DNA from: Spongilla lacustris
Lineage: Eukaryota > Porifera > Demospongiae > Spongillida > Spongillidae
DNA length: 64,000 nucleotides
Direction of reading: 5' to 3'
Assembly (NCBI GenBank): GCA_949361645.1
Contig: OX442416.1
Coordinates: 14,517,969 to 14,581,968, forward strand
Shown: one piece after another, positions 1 to 11,272 of the stretch
Numbering within the stretch: the first letter of the stretch is position 1
Layout: every line of letters begins with the position of its first letter
Program-made: the position numbers and the translations under genes
Notes under the pieces: generated by a model
What the model was told of the DNA's origin: nothing
Seen by the model: the letters and a program-made list of their open reading frames with translations, nothing else
The model's database searches: none

Positions 1-919
1 TCATTCTGGCTCAAGTTCAAGCCAGAAAAATACTCTTACACAGATGTCTGTACCTGTTGTACCTGTGTACATTCATGTAATTGAACTTTGGACACAACAT
101 TGGAACACGTACTTTGACCTCATTCCAAATGGTGCACACCTTATTCCTTAATAATGCATAGCAGAGACATCATTCTGGTTCAAGGTCAGGCCACCTGTGT
201 ACATGTATTAATTGGCACAATGCAGGAACACAGAACACCCACACAGACATATCAGACTGCCAAATGCATGTACATGTACATGTAAAAGATTTGTAGTATT
301 GTACATTAAAGGGCAAAAGAAAAACTTGATTCCAAACAATGCCCAACATACTCCCATAGCAGGCACATTGAAGGTACACTATGCTAGTTCAAGGTCAGGC
401 CAGTACACTGTAGAATACTTACACACAGACTTTTGTCCCATCCATGTATCACCACATTGAACATGTTTGTCTCCATCAGTGATGGACACCACTACTGGAC
501 TAGGTATGCTACACCAAAGGAAGGCATTAGGACGATGGTGTAGATTTTGTGTGCCCAAAACTCCATGGGGCTGTTTCTCTCGCATAAGCACAATCATTGG
601 ATCACAAATTGGTGGAAGCAGTATACGGAGAAACTTAAGGGGCCTAATATAAATAACACCAGATGTGCTCTAAAAAAGGTCACAATCAGAATTATTAACA
701 GATGAAGATAATGCATGTGGCAAGCAAACTGCTATGCAAGATACACACTGCATACAAAACGGCAAAACTATCACACGTACCAGCACATGCATGTGCTGGT
801 ACCTATATACAAATTATACATGTACGTGTACTAGTAGTACTAGACTAGTATACATAACCCGCTTACCGTTTTTAGACGGACAACAGCGAGAACCCATGCC
901 GTCAGGGGCAGTCGCCATC
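1..919 (-). other. Unresolved minus-strand exon candidates
   Basis: No gene is recognised here, but two pieces look like exons of a minus-strand gene. At 867-918 a short reading frame starts at an ATG (918) and ends in a strong donor (AACG followed by GTAAGC). At about 443-670 an open frame begins after a possible acceptor (TTTTTTAG) and ends at a strong donor (GTAAGTATT). It contains the peptide HGVLGTQNLHHRPNAFLW. The intron phases of the two pieces do not match, so a missing exon or a wrong boundary must be assumed. The left 400 bases carry three degenerate copies of a motif TTCAAGGTCAGGCCA spaced about 200 bases apart, so part may be repeat. The product is unknown and confidence is low. 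Confidence 0.25.
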
Positions 920-2609
920 GTTGGAAAAATCGTCTAGCTTGGCATCTACGTTTACAAGTTTCCAGACTACTTTCAGTGCCGCTTTATCAGTTTACTAGTA
1001 GAGAACATGGTTTGCAACCGCAAAATGACGTTATCTATATTACATGCAACGCAAGCAAACGCCCCCTTTTAAAAGTTATACATAGACATACATGTAAAAT
1101 ATACTGGTAAGCGACACGAGGGACTTGTTTTGGCTGTCTATAGTTATACACTAGTGACTGTATAGGTCATATCAGTAATAAGGCAACCATATGCATGTGC
1201 ACGGTCGCGGATATAATTTGGAGCCGAGACCGCTCTCCCCAAATTAATAGCGCCCCAAGATTGCAGTTCGCTTGTATACCAAAGCAGCACCGGCCAGTTG
1301 CAGTTTATAATTATATTTACTCTTCCTTACATACTACTCCGCATTTCTACCCATCACAGATCTGCATTTCCTCCCGATATTGGTCCACACTTTGCCACCT
1401 CTGCACACGTATCCGCATTCTGATCTTCATACTCAACATTCAACATACTGGTTCCAATATGTATCTCGATACGAGCATTCCTGCATATGCATCAGCATAT
1501 CGTAACATATGCCGGGTCTGCATGACTCTGCATACGATACACTTCCGCGCGGTGGGACCAGGAGAGACCAAGGGACCAGGAGAGACCAAGGGACCAGAAG
1601 AGACCAAGGGACCAGGAGAGACCAAGGGACCAGGAGAGACCAAGGGACCAGGAGAGACCAAGGGACCAGGAGAGACCAAGGGACCAGGAGAGACCAAGGG
1701 ACCAGGAGAGACCAAGGGACCAGGGAAGACCAAGGGACCAGGAGAGACCAAGGGACCAATGATACCAGTAAAGACACAGACTGCCACCATAGTGTCAGGG
1801 AACACCACAGAATCCAAATATCAAGGAAACTGTAAGGATCCAGGTATATGTGGCTCGAGATATCTGGAGGACACTTCTACCAGTGATGAGAAGCGGGACC
1901 AGGTAATAATGCCCGCAATCCCCTCACGGAGAGCCAAAAAAGTTGTGGTGAGCCACCAGAACCTGGTCACACCATATCTCCTCCAGCACTCCCTCCTCAT
2001 AGCGGACTGGTTCCCCCGACAGCAGCCAATAAGGAAGGACAGCAGTAATCTCAACAGTGGTTTTATTTTTTCTTTAAAAATTTTAATGTGACAGTTTCTA
2101 TGATACATGTAATTGTCCCTGTACATGTATAGCAGGTGTCCATGAAATAACACATAAACTGCATGGAAAAAATACAGATACAGATATACAGAAGGAGAAA
2201 CCAAGATTAACCCCTAACTTGTCAACCATGATTCACAAGTTTCTTTTCGCCATACTGCACATCAAAGCCAAAGGTCACATTGAGAAGTACATTTATAAAT
2301 ACAAAGACATGAAAACATTAACGCCGTACCAATCATATTCTGTTTCATAAGTCAACAGCTATCTGCTCTGAAGGGCCATGCAATCCTGTGCATTAATCAC
2401 TCATGCATGTATGTAACTATTAGAATTGCAATTGACACATTGTGAGGTTGCCCAAATAACAGGCATTATACTTAGGCATATGCACCAACACACCCACACA
2501 TATGCACAAACATGCATTCTCATGATCAGACACAGGCACACAATATGAAATACAACTGTTTTTTTCTTGCATGAAATAAACAATGCAGTAAAAGTAGGCA
2601 TAATAAGTA
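919..2609. other. Intergenic region with minisatellite
   Basis: No supported gene. It holds the 18-bp minisatellite listed separately. A 298-codon open frame spans it (1195-2091, +) but is open largely because the repeat unit length is a multiple of three; neither flank resembles a known protein. It is the 3' flank of the first SLC18B1-like gene. Confidence 0.5.
1555..1757. repeat. 18-bp minisatellite, 11 units
   Basis: About eleven tandem copies of GGACCAGGAGAGACCAAG with only two clear variants (a GAA and a GGAAG form). In the plus frame it would read as a GPGETK hexapeptide repeat, and in other frames as equally simple peptides, which argues that it is non-coding. Confidence 0.9.
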
Positions 2610-5567
2610 CTATTTTTGCTTTTGGAGATATCTTCCCAAGAGTGTCAACAGAAGAACGAGTGTTCCCTGTTAGGATGGAAGGTCTTGGAATATGACTTAT
2701 TAAGGATTATCGGAGGCTTACGTGAGCTAGAAGAACTTCACCACATATCTGTGAAATAGAGCCAGGATTTTAGGGTGCAAACATGTTTCTGTGCATATAT
2801 GTACATGTGCTGATGCATGTATACATTTGCATGCATTTGCATGCAATGTTCTAGTAGTAAGTAAGTACATTTATCAATGAATATGAGAGATTATAGATTT
2901 GTTTCATGCTACAGGTAGACATACAGTATTGATTCTTCTTTTGTAATGTCACACACACTGTGACACTTTAAATGACAGAGGTTACTTCATGGGATGCTGT
3001 GTGCAAATATCAATTTTGTGCTGGAATTTTTTATACTCTTGCAAGTGTGCAAATAATATATATGCATGCATAGGTTTAATTAATGCATGTACATGTATGT
3101 TTTACTCACCACAGCACTAGTTTGAAAGTCAAGATGATCAGTTAATACTCCTCCAATGAAAAGTCCAATCAGTTCTCTGCATGCACACAGAAATACATGG
3201 AGTGATTATTTTGCTTCGATGAGACATATATTTCTCACCCACAGGACATGGCTGAAACAACAATCCCAGAAATGACCGCACTGAGGGTATCAGGGCTGTA
3301 GCCTGTGTCCAATGATCTACACACACATCATCATTGCATATGATGCTTGCACACATTCACATCCGCCATTGCTAATCACATTGCACAATCACCAGCCAGC
3401 AGCTACATACTACTTTCACTTACTTTGCAATGTTCAACAAATCGGAGCACGTGGGTACAATGGCCAAAGCACAACCAAATCCTATTACACCAAATGATGA
3501 TATTGTCAACCAGAGCTTCCTGTGAACAAAAGGTGATGAGGTAATTGGGAAAGTGCATGGCGGAGCATACGGAGTTGAGAAAGCAGGCCCTATAAAAAAG
3601 AACCCTGCTCCAGATATGAGTAGTCCAAAAATGATGAAAGTTCTGGAACCCTGCAATGTATAAAAAGATTCGATGGAATTGCAATGTAGAGAGGAGGATT
3701 AATCGTCTGGGGATCAGTCAATAGATACGTGTTTGCATGGGGTTAATTAAATATTTGAGCCCTATGGTGGTGCATGTATGCATCAGCAATATGCGGATCG
3801 GCCTGCCGGAATGATATTCAATTAACTTACAAACTTGTCTATCAAGGGCCCTATACACAGGGCAGCAGCCAAGTATATCCCTGTACCAGCAAAGAATGCC
3901 AGTCCAATATTGACCACATCAGCATGAAGCTAGCGTGACCGAGATACATGTACATGTACGTTTGGTACTAATATACAGCGGATACCTGTTTAACCATGAA
4001 TAATGATAGGGTGGAATCAATGAAGCCAAATGCAGCCAGAGCAAGAGCACAGCACAAAACTGTTTGTTGCAGGGGGAAGCAAAACTTGTCATAATTACAA
4101 GTATAAACCAATATAAAAAGAACTGAATCATAAAATAAAATAACGAACATTTTGAATGCGTGTTCGTATTTTAATTATAAATTAATGACCTGATCGCTTT
4201 GGTCAGTTTGGATTTATTTATTTTTTCAATTTAATTAAATGCATGCGGCACACTTGCCTATGCACAACATTTGAATACTCCTAAGCAGTCTCCAAACAGC
4301 TTTTGCAGGTAGCTTCTCCGCTGAAATGTCTATATAATTAAGGTAAAACATTGCTGACCACACACAAGTACGGGGGAGAGGCCAAGGCTTACTGTTCTGT
4401 GGGAGAACGAGATATAATGGCAGCAGACAAAGTATTGGAAGTACTCCAATGACAATGAAAGGAAGCTTAAACCCTCCAACCTACAAGACAAGAGTTCCGG
4501 CATTATCATCAAACGTTCTTCAATCTATTTGATGTCATATGCACCTACCGCATAAAGGCCACTCCCAACTGGAGGTCCAATAGCATATCCAATGCCGGAA
4601 GCCACTTCAGTCAAACCCTATTAGCAAAGGGGGTGTCAAATTGAGTCTATGATAATATTTTTGCACAAGACATATTGACACAAAACCTTACCATCACAAG
4701 TCCAATGTTATCGGGGTACAATGCTGTAACCATGGCGAAGGCTGCCGTAGAAAACATGGCTACCGCCGCTCCCAGCAAGATTCGAATGACGAAGCACACT
4801 GCAACGAATATTCCTCCGTCTGCACTTATCATGGTGACAAGGCTGTACGTATTATGCACAAAGAGCGTAAACACACATGCATGCACATTATGCGCTGTTG
4901 TTATATACCCAAATAAGATGAACGACACTCCAGACGCAAAGGAGCCCATTAGCAACATAAAATGGACTCCAATTGAAGAGGCCTAAATAAAGTCAGTAAA
5001 GAGGATTGCAATCGAGAGACCGTGTCAGTTGTGTGCACATCCAAACACAGACGCCAGTTAACTAACATAATATCCGAAAAACGGCGAAAGTGTTGCAACG
5101 CAGAAGGGAGTCGCACTGAAGATAGTTCCGATTACCGTTGAGGTGACGCCTTTTTGACCGGCCTGCGGCGTGAAGAGAATGCACCAGCTCAGTTTTTTCA
5201 TAGATTGATGACCTAACGTTACGTTAGGTCATCAATCTATCTAGATCTATGGTTATTTAAACGCCAGCAAAGCAAAGGTACGTATACATGTACATCTATA
5301 GGGACACGTATATAGGCTCGATTAACTATATACATGACCATACTACATGATATGCATGGCTCTCACTTCAATGGGAAAGAAAGGAATAAGAATAGAGATG
5401 GCGCAGTCGATGACAAGAACATCAAACCAGCACATAACGAAGACCAGAGCATTTCTCACTCTCGTTGAGAGAGGCGGCTTTTGTGCGCTGGTTTTCAGAA
5501 GATCCTCTTGTGTGCTTGAGTCATCTTTAAGGGTCAGCACATTCATCTCTGTATGTGTGGACTTCAT
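2610..5567 (-). CDS. SLC18B1: SLC18B1-like MFS transporter, copy A (15 exons)
   Basis: A complete spliced gene on the minus strand coding for 442 aa. Exons: 5367-5567, 5067-5162, 4909-4982, 4692-4842, 4549-4617, 4393-4480, 4258-4329, 3986-4059, 3831-3929, 3571-3650, 3424-3519, 3239-3316, 3110-3176, 2722-2748, 2610-2666. All phases join without a stop. The product is a 12-TM major facilitator. An N-terminal tail is followed by TM1 ending FFPIE, then GLTEVASGIGYAIGPPVG in TM5, FGFIDSTLSLFMVKQ after the central loop, KLWLTISSFGVIGFG in TM9 and IVPTCSDLL. The order and length match human SLC18B1 (456 aa), a vesicular polyamine transporter, so a role in loading polyamines or other organic cations into vesicles is inferred; substrate is not shown by sequence. 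The intron after exon 7 uses a GC donor (ATAG then GCAAGT). Introns 10 and 14 are only 51 and 55 nt. Family confidence is high; exact substrate is open. Confidence 0.88.
5200..5240. repeat. Perfect 41-nt palindrome in intron 1 of copy A
   Basis: Two 20-nt arms (left arm ATAGATTGATGACCTAACGT, 5200-5219; right arm 5221-5240) are perfect reverse complements around a single central T. It lies in the first intron of the SLC18B1-like gene, 38 bases upstream (in transcript sense) of the exon 2 acceptor. It is absent from the same intron of copy B. Probably a tiny foldback element or a remnant; no coding content. Confidence 0.85.
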
Positions 5568-5984
5568 CTCTGTCTATTCACCTAATTGCAAGCATTGACT
5601 ACCACGGAACTGATTCCACAGGGACTGGGAACGGGGTGCATTCCAATGTTATGTTTCAAACATTTTTTTCACCGCAAAACACGTTCTTATTTGTTCGCCC
5701 GCTACCAAAGCACTAATATAAGTATGGGACAAGTAAGATCTTTAGCTTACTGAGATAAAAACGAAAATGACTCGTTTTCTAAACAGTCATTAGCATGCTT
5801 GCGCTTGAAAAAATGTCCTTTCATTTTAAAAATGCCTAAAACACGTATATAATTCCCATCCGTCACGGCATGGGGAGGGGGGGGGGGGGGGAGTGCAGGC
5901 TAGGTCTTCAAGTTAAGCGGGATTGTCACGGGTTCTGGTGCCCCTTCCCCTACACCTTACAGATAAGCTCCATACATACATGTA
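5568..5984. other. 5' flank of SLC18B1-like copy A
   Basis: Promoter-side region of the minus-strand transporter gene. It contains a poly-G run near 5876-5892. No gene or clear promoter motif could be defended. Confidence 0.4.
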
Positions 5985-6203
5985 TTACTCAAGCAAAGCA
6001 GTACAGCAAGCAACGGAGGCAAAAGCACTATCTCCATGTATAACACGACCAGAACCATGTAGCATTTCTGTTAGTCGGAGAACAAGGGCAACTGACTTAG
6101 AGTACCTATCACAGTAAGCCTTCTTTGCCATTATATCAGCTGCCTCCTTAATTTCTAAATGCAAAATTATTCCAGTCTCAATAGCCCATGCAGGGCAATG
6201 CAC
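5985..6203 (-). pseudogene. piggyBac transposase fragment
   Basis: A minus-strand open frame of 72 codons ends in LTEMLHGSGRVIHGDSAFAS. The pattern GSGR-V-x-x-DS-x-F-x-SV is the second catalytic aspartate region of the piggyBac transposase (DDE_Tnp_1_7) family. Only about 70 of the usual 500-600 residues are present, with no start or TTAA-flanked ends found nearby, so it is a dead fragment. It is unrelated in position to the TTAA-flanked element at 54595-55908. Confidence 0.6.
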
Positions 6204-7339
6204 AATTCAAGGCAGCTCACGCTACAGATATATGAAATAAAAGCAAAGCCGGATGGTTAAAGTCTTCCTCTACTACACAGTCCTATTTACTACCACAAAG
6301 GAAGGCTGGTACCACATTTTCATTAATGTAATAAATCTAGGCAAATGCGATTGTTTTTTGCAATTGACTGAATACAAAATTGAAAAAATTGCAAAGTCTG
6401 CATACAAAGCTGCTGGGGCAATCCGCAATCGCATACGGCAGTAACCATACATTCAGATGTACATGCCTCGAAAGCAAATGTGGTTATAGTCTTCCTCTAC
6501 TACATATTAGTACTATTTACTACCTGCATGGTAAAGGAAGGCTGGTACCACTTTTTCATTATTTGGGTCATAAAACGTAGTAAATCTGGCCATGCACATT
6601 CATCTCTGTATTATGTGCGGACTTCATCGCATTCATCTCCATCCTTGCATAGACCTGCTTGTATGACTGCGATGCACGGGATTTTTAATTGTACTACTGA
6701 GATAATAGTATCCACATGCAGAAAAATGCGTAGCATGCACAACGACTTTCCACTTCCATTAGGCAAGCCTAATAGCTAGTAGCTGCTTTTACGTTCTAAT
6801 AACCGTTGCCTGACTCATTATTGCTACGGAATGCAATTACAATCTTCGTCGCATTCATATCCTTCTATAGAACAGCTTGCAGTCTGTATGACTACCACGG
6901 AATTTACTTGTTAATTAAATTGTACTGGCAAGTAAATAAAAACATTCTCTGCGAGAAAGTTGGTGGCATCAGTATGTGTGGGGACTGCGGGCTTCATCCC
7001 ATTCATCAATGATCTCCTCAGTGGTATCAGCCATTCGACAGCCAATGATTTTTGCGGATAAAAATTACAAAACTTTATTCTGTGTGCATTTTCATTTTGT
7101 GATTGGTCCACACTTAGTATTTCTTTTCAAAAACTCCATTGGATGTCATGTAACTCCTGATACAATATACATGCTTGCATGGGCTTGGTTGTTTTACGCG
7201 TTCAGCGTATAATCTAGCAAGGCGTCATGTGATCATGCATCTCATGTGATCATGCAGGAACAGTATGTGTTAGCTAAACAGTGTGGTGGTGTTTGGACTG
7301 AGTGAATGTCCTGTATGTCAGTGGTTATCATCATCTGTG

Positions 7340-7373
<34 letters not shown>

Positions 7374-7431
7374 AGCACTGCAGGGCCTGACTTAGACTGT
7401 CGTGGGCCCTGGGCAACTAGCCTTGGTGGGC

Positions 7432-7471
<40 letters not shown>

Positions 7472-7780
7472 TTATTGCGATAGTTTGATGCTCCATGATC
7501 CACTTCGCGCGCACGCAATGCGATACTCTGCCGCACCGGCTCGAGCTCCATGCCTAATTCGCTTAACCAAAACCATATAACATGCATTAAATCATTATGA
7601 GCGCGGTGGGGCCCCTCAAAGAGCAGTGGGCCGGACAATTTTCCTAACACCCAATGAATGTGCCTTATTTTCCGTACGATCAAGGGACTGAAGGGAGCAC
7701 TGTAATCCAATACCCACTGGTCGTGAAGAGCTGATAAGCAAGCACCCTTTTGGTCAACCTATTCATCCATGCGCTGTTTT
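6204..7780. other. Repeat-derived region with transporter exon-1 debris
   Basis: No intact gene. A direct duplication is visible: 6253-6330 and 6480-6570 share GTCTTCCTCTACTACA and GGAAGGCTGGTACCAC. At about 6594-6645 and again near 6840-6900 and 6975-7010 there are degraded matches to the 5' end of the SLC18B1-like genes (including CTTCATCGCATTCATC). A (GT)n tract lies at 7338-7374. A 36-nt poly-G run lies at 7434-7469 inside a CAGGGCC-ended repeat. Confidence 0.55.
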
Positions 7781-10460
7781 GTCGTTTCCTACTCCAAAAC
7801 TGCCAAGTCATCCTGTCATTTTTGATTCATTGGATAGGGCTTCAATTCGGGCGGCTGCGTGCTCTTTACACAAATGGATCAGCTGGTACTTTTATTCTTG
7901 ATGCTCTTGGTTGGAGACGCTGTGCACTTCTCTTCAGCGTGCCTCCAATGATCTTTGCAATAGCCTCGCCTTAATTGGTTGCACGAAAAATATGTACGAC
8001 TTATGTTGACCCTCAAGGTCTTGCAGCACTCACTGCCAACCGTCTTATTGCCCTCGATAAATGTCCAGGAGTGCACCCCATTTTGAGATAGTCAAAAGAA
8101 TTATTTGCAAGGCAGTTCTTTTTGTTATCAAGTCTGATGTACTAGAGGCTGCTGGTACTCTTCAGCTTTGTGCTGGACATGCATGAAGCTAGTTGTGAAG
8201 CTGCCATACATTCAATGTGTCGCATCTTTCATGATGCAATGACTGAGGCTGTCCTGCATGTTGATGCTAACAACGCATGCATTCAACTCCCTCTACAAGT
8301 TGCTCTCAGTCTTGAATATCCACCAATTGTGTCCATCACTTGCCACTATACTTACAAACACATACAGAGAAAATGCTTCTCTCTTTATAGATGGGGATAG
8401 AACAACCCAGGGAGACCCTCTTGCCATGGCCATATATGCTGTCGCAACTGTTCCTTTGATTGGGAAGTTGAAGAGCGCAAACACCAAGCAGGTTTGGTAT
8501 GCCGACGATGCTACTGCAGGTGGCACACTACTTAATCGTAAGGCCTGGCGTACCATGTTATCATCTGGTCCCCCCTATGGATACTTTGTCAACCCTGGGA
8601 AAACATGGCCGTTGACTGTTAAACCACAACATGCACAGCAAATAAAAAAGTGTGAAGTCACCTATAGACACCGGTAGTACGTTTTTTAAAGGGTGACCAT
8701 CACACTAAATTTATATTTCATGTGCCATCCACACAGCTCGTGTGAATTCACACAGCTCATGTGAATTTTGGTGTGACCTTCACACTAAATTTTATATTTG
8801 GTGTGATATCACACCATCGAGTGAGTTCGCGTGAATTCACACCATTATTTGGTGTGGCCTTCACTCATTTTTAGTTTGTATTTATGAATTGTGGGATAAA
8901 GGGTAATTTAATTAGTTATGTATAAACCATTCATGTCGTGATAGCTTGTGGAGTTAGGTACAGGGCTGTAGTGCAGATCGTTATGGGTTCGAAAAAAGGT
9001 CAATACATGACCTTTTTTTTTCCTTTCTGCTTTTTGGGTGAAATCGCCATGCAGCGCTTGGGTGTGACGGTCACACTTGATTTGGTGTGTCTATTGGCGT
9101 ACTGCGTTCACACCTAAGAATTTTTATTTGCTGTGTGAGCATGATGCAAAAGAACTATACTCTGGCACTGGTATAACATCTGAAGGGAAGCGCCATCTTG
9201 GTGCAGCACTAGGGAGTCGATCTTTTCTAGAGAGCTACATCAGCAACAAAGTGAAAGTGTGGACGTCTACCATTCTCAGCTTATCCTTAATTGATTGCCA
9301 AGACTCAACCTCATGCTGCCTAATGTGCTTTTGTTCATGGTGTGTCTGGGCTTTGGACTTTCTTCCTTCGCACCATACCTGACATATCTTCACTACTCCA
9401 GCCACTTGAGGATGCAGTCAGGCTCCATTTCATACCCTCCATCACAGGACGTGACAGCATCAGTGATACTGAGAGGGACCATTTCACTCTTCCAGCATGG
9501 CTTGGTGGTCTTACCATACCTAACCCCACTGTATCAGCTTCATTTGAATATTCCTCATCTGTAAACATCACAGCCCCTCTCGTCTCCTGTATAGTGTCAC
9601 AGTGCATGGATCTTCCTCACTACACCCTTGTTGATCAAAAACAGGCCAAGGCAACAATTCACTCACTGAGACAACAATTACACTCTTCTGAAATTGTGTG
9701 ACTCAAAGCTATCCTGTCTCCTGCCCAAGTGCGATCTATGGCTCTCAATAATGAAAATGGTACCTTATCTTGGCTTTCAGTCCCTGCCTGTCAGTGATCA
9801 TAGTTTTGCACTCCACAAGGGTGTGTTCCATGATGCCATGTGTCTTCGCTATAATTGGCAACCATCAAACCTACCAAGCCACTGTGTCTGCGGCAGTTCT
9901 TTTACCACAGATCTTGCACTCACCTGCCCGACAGGTGGTTTCCATCTATACATCACAATGATTTTACAGCTAATCTGTTGACTGAGGTATGTCCCAATGT
10001 ATGTATAGAACTATCGTTGCAAGCTTTAACTGGAGAACTGCTGCATATCACATTAAAACTTTGAATTCGGAAGATGGTGCTCATCTTGACGTCAGCACAC
10101 AAGGTTTTTGGGGTGATCATCACCAACGGGCATTTTTTGATGTACGTGTTTTCCACCCAAATGCTCCCTCTTATCGAAAAATGCAGTTACCATCAGCATA
10201 CCGCCTTCATGAACGCCAAAAGCAGAGGTCTTATGACCAATGTGTACAGGAAGTAGAACATGGCTCCTTCAATCCACTAGTATTTAGCACATCAGGAGGA
10301 ATGGGGAGTGTGCTTCTGTAACATACAAGAGACTTGCCTCTCTTCTATCAACCAAGCAAGAGCAAAGTGATGGCGCAAAGATTGCTTGGGGAAGATGCTG
10401 CCTTAGTTTCTCTCTTGCGCTCTTCCATCATGTGCCTAAGAAGTGCTAGATCATCACAGG
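7781..10460 (+). pseudogene. Non-LTR-like retroelement (RT plus C-terminal endonuclease-like region), degenerate
   Basis: Plus-strand conceptual translation, broken by several frameshifts and stops, shows the order expected of a reverse transcriptase. An N-terminal part contains ALGWRRCALLFS. The palm follows with TTQGDPLAMAIYAVATVPLI and VWYADDA (the YADD catalytic box, about 8490-8515). A thumb-like region contains LGAALGSRSFLESYISNKV and PLEDAVRLHFIPSITGRD. Next comes a Cys/His motif (HCVCGSSF, about 9870-9900). The C-terminal block has DGAHLDVSTQGFWG and RAFFDVRVFHP, whose spaced acidic residues resemble a restriction-like endonuclease, as in R2-type elements. That last assignment is inference. 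The reading frame is interrupted by the insertion at 8650-9113. No poly-A tail or target duplication was found. It is a dead copy. Confidence 0.75.
8650..9113. mobile_element. GTGTGAA-ended miniature element inserted in the retroelement
   Basis: A 464-bp segment begins GTGTGAAGTCACC and ends GCGTTCACAC. The outer bases are inverted repeats, with a second shared block (ATAGACAC near 8664 and its complement near 9090). The interior is full of GGTGTGA/TCACACC repeats. The reverse-transcriptase translation continues on both sides, so the element was inserted into it. No transposase is present. A stretch near 8935-8995 (AGCTTGTGGAGTTAGGTACA ... GGGTTCGAA) resembles tRNA promoter boxes A and B, which may be chance. 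Confidence 0.6.
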
Positions 10461-11272
10461 GGTGAGCATTCAGATCCAGCGTGATTGATCTGGCTGTTGC
10501 AGAAGCTAAGGTTCCCTCTGTTTTCATTAACTGCATCCTTTGTGTGCACATCTACCATCTTACTTTGTACACATTTTTATTTACATTGGTGTTTATTTAT
10601 TATACAATAAAAATACTACTAAGTAATGAATAACTGTATCAGATTTCCCTTTGTTAGTGGTCAGAATAGTTGCTGTCTAGACATGAGGCTAACGTATGTG
10701 TGGTTACAGCTGCCTATTGAGATCATATAGGTAGCTGGCAGGGGTAGTGCTTGCACTTTAACAATCAGTTTAGCGTATAAATGAGTTAATACAAGTAAAG
10801 TGTACAGTAAAGCTACTCTGCCTACTAACCCCTTCACAAATTACATGCCAACTTCCAGAGCAAAGCAGACAACAGAAAACCTCATTTCTCCTGGTGCCCT
10901 ATATGGAGACAATTACATGTACCTCAACTATCTTTTTTTGTCTACACTTTTGCCAACAGTGATCTGTAATGACATAATTTTGAAGAAGTCCAAGCATCAG
11001 CTGATGTGGGCATTAATTCGAATACAATATACCTTTGAGGTATCTCAGCTATCGTCGAGTGATATGAACGTGGCGCGACATTGCTATAAGCACATCATCA
11101 CCTGTGAGCTGTGCATACCTATACAATGACACGAACTCTTAGTATGCGGATCGGAGTCTCCCCAGCGGCAGTGCGCATGCGCGTAGCCAATTCTTGATCC
11201 GCCACTAAGGAGCCGATCAACACTAGATTATCTCTTGGACTCATGCTATTAAAAAGAGCGTCTAAGGCCACG
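10461..11272. other. Intergenic region upstream of the 7TM gene
   Basis: Retroelement 3' debris followed by the 5' flank of the receptor gene. An open frame at 10800-11129 has no recognisable domain. No defined promoter element was seen. Confidence 0.4.

Noticed and set aside
1195..2091. 298-codon frame with GPGETK repeats
   Set aside because: Openness is due to an 18-bp repeat; non-repeat parts have no similarity or coding character that could be seen.
3403..3684. Alternate minus frame EALVDNIIIWCNRIW over transporter exon 11
   Set aside because: Splice phase and comparison with copy B show that KLWLTISSFGVIGFG is the coding frame.
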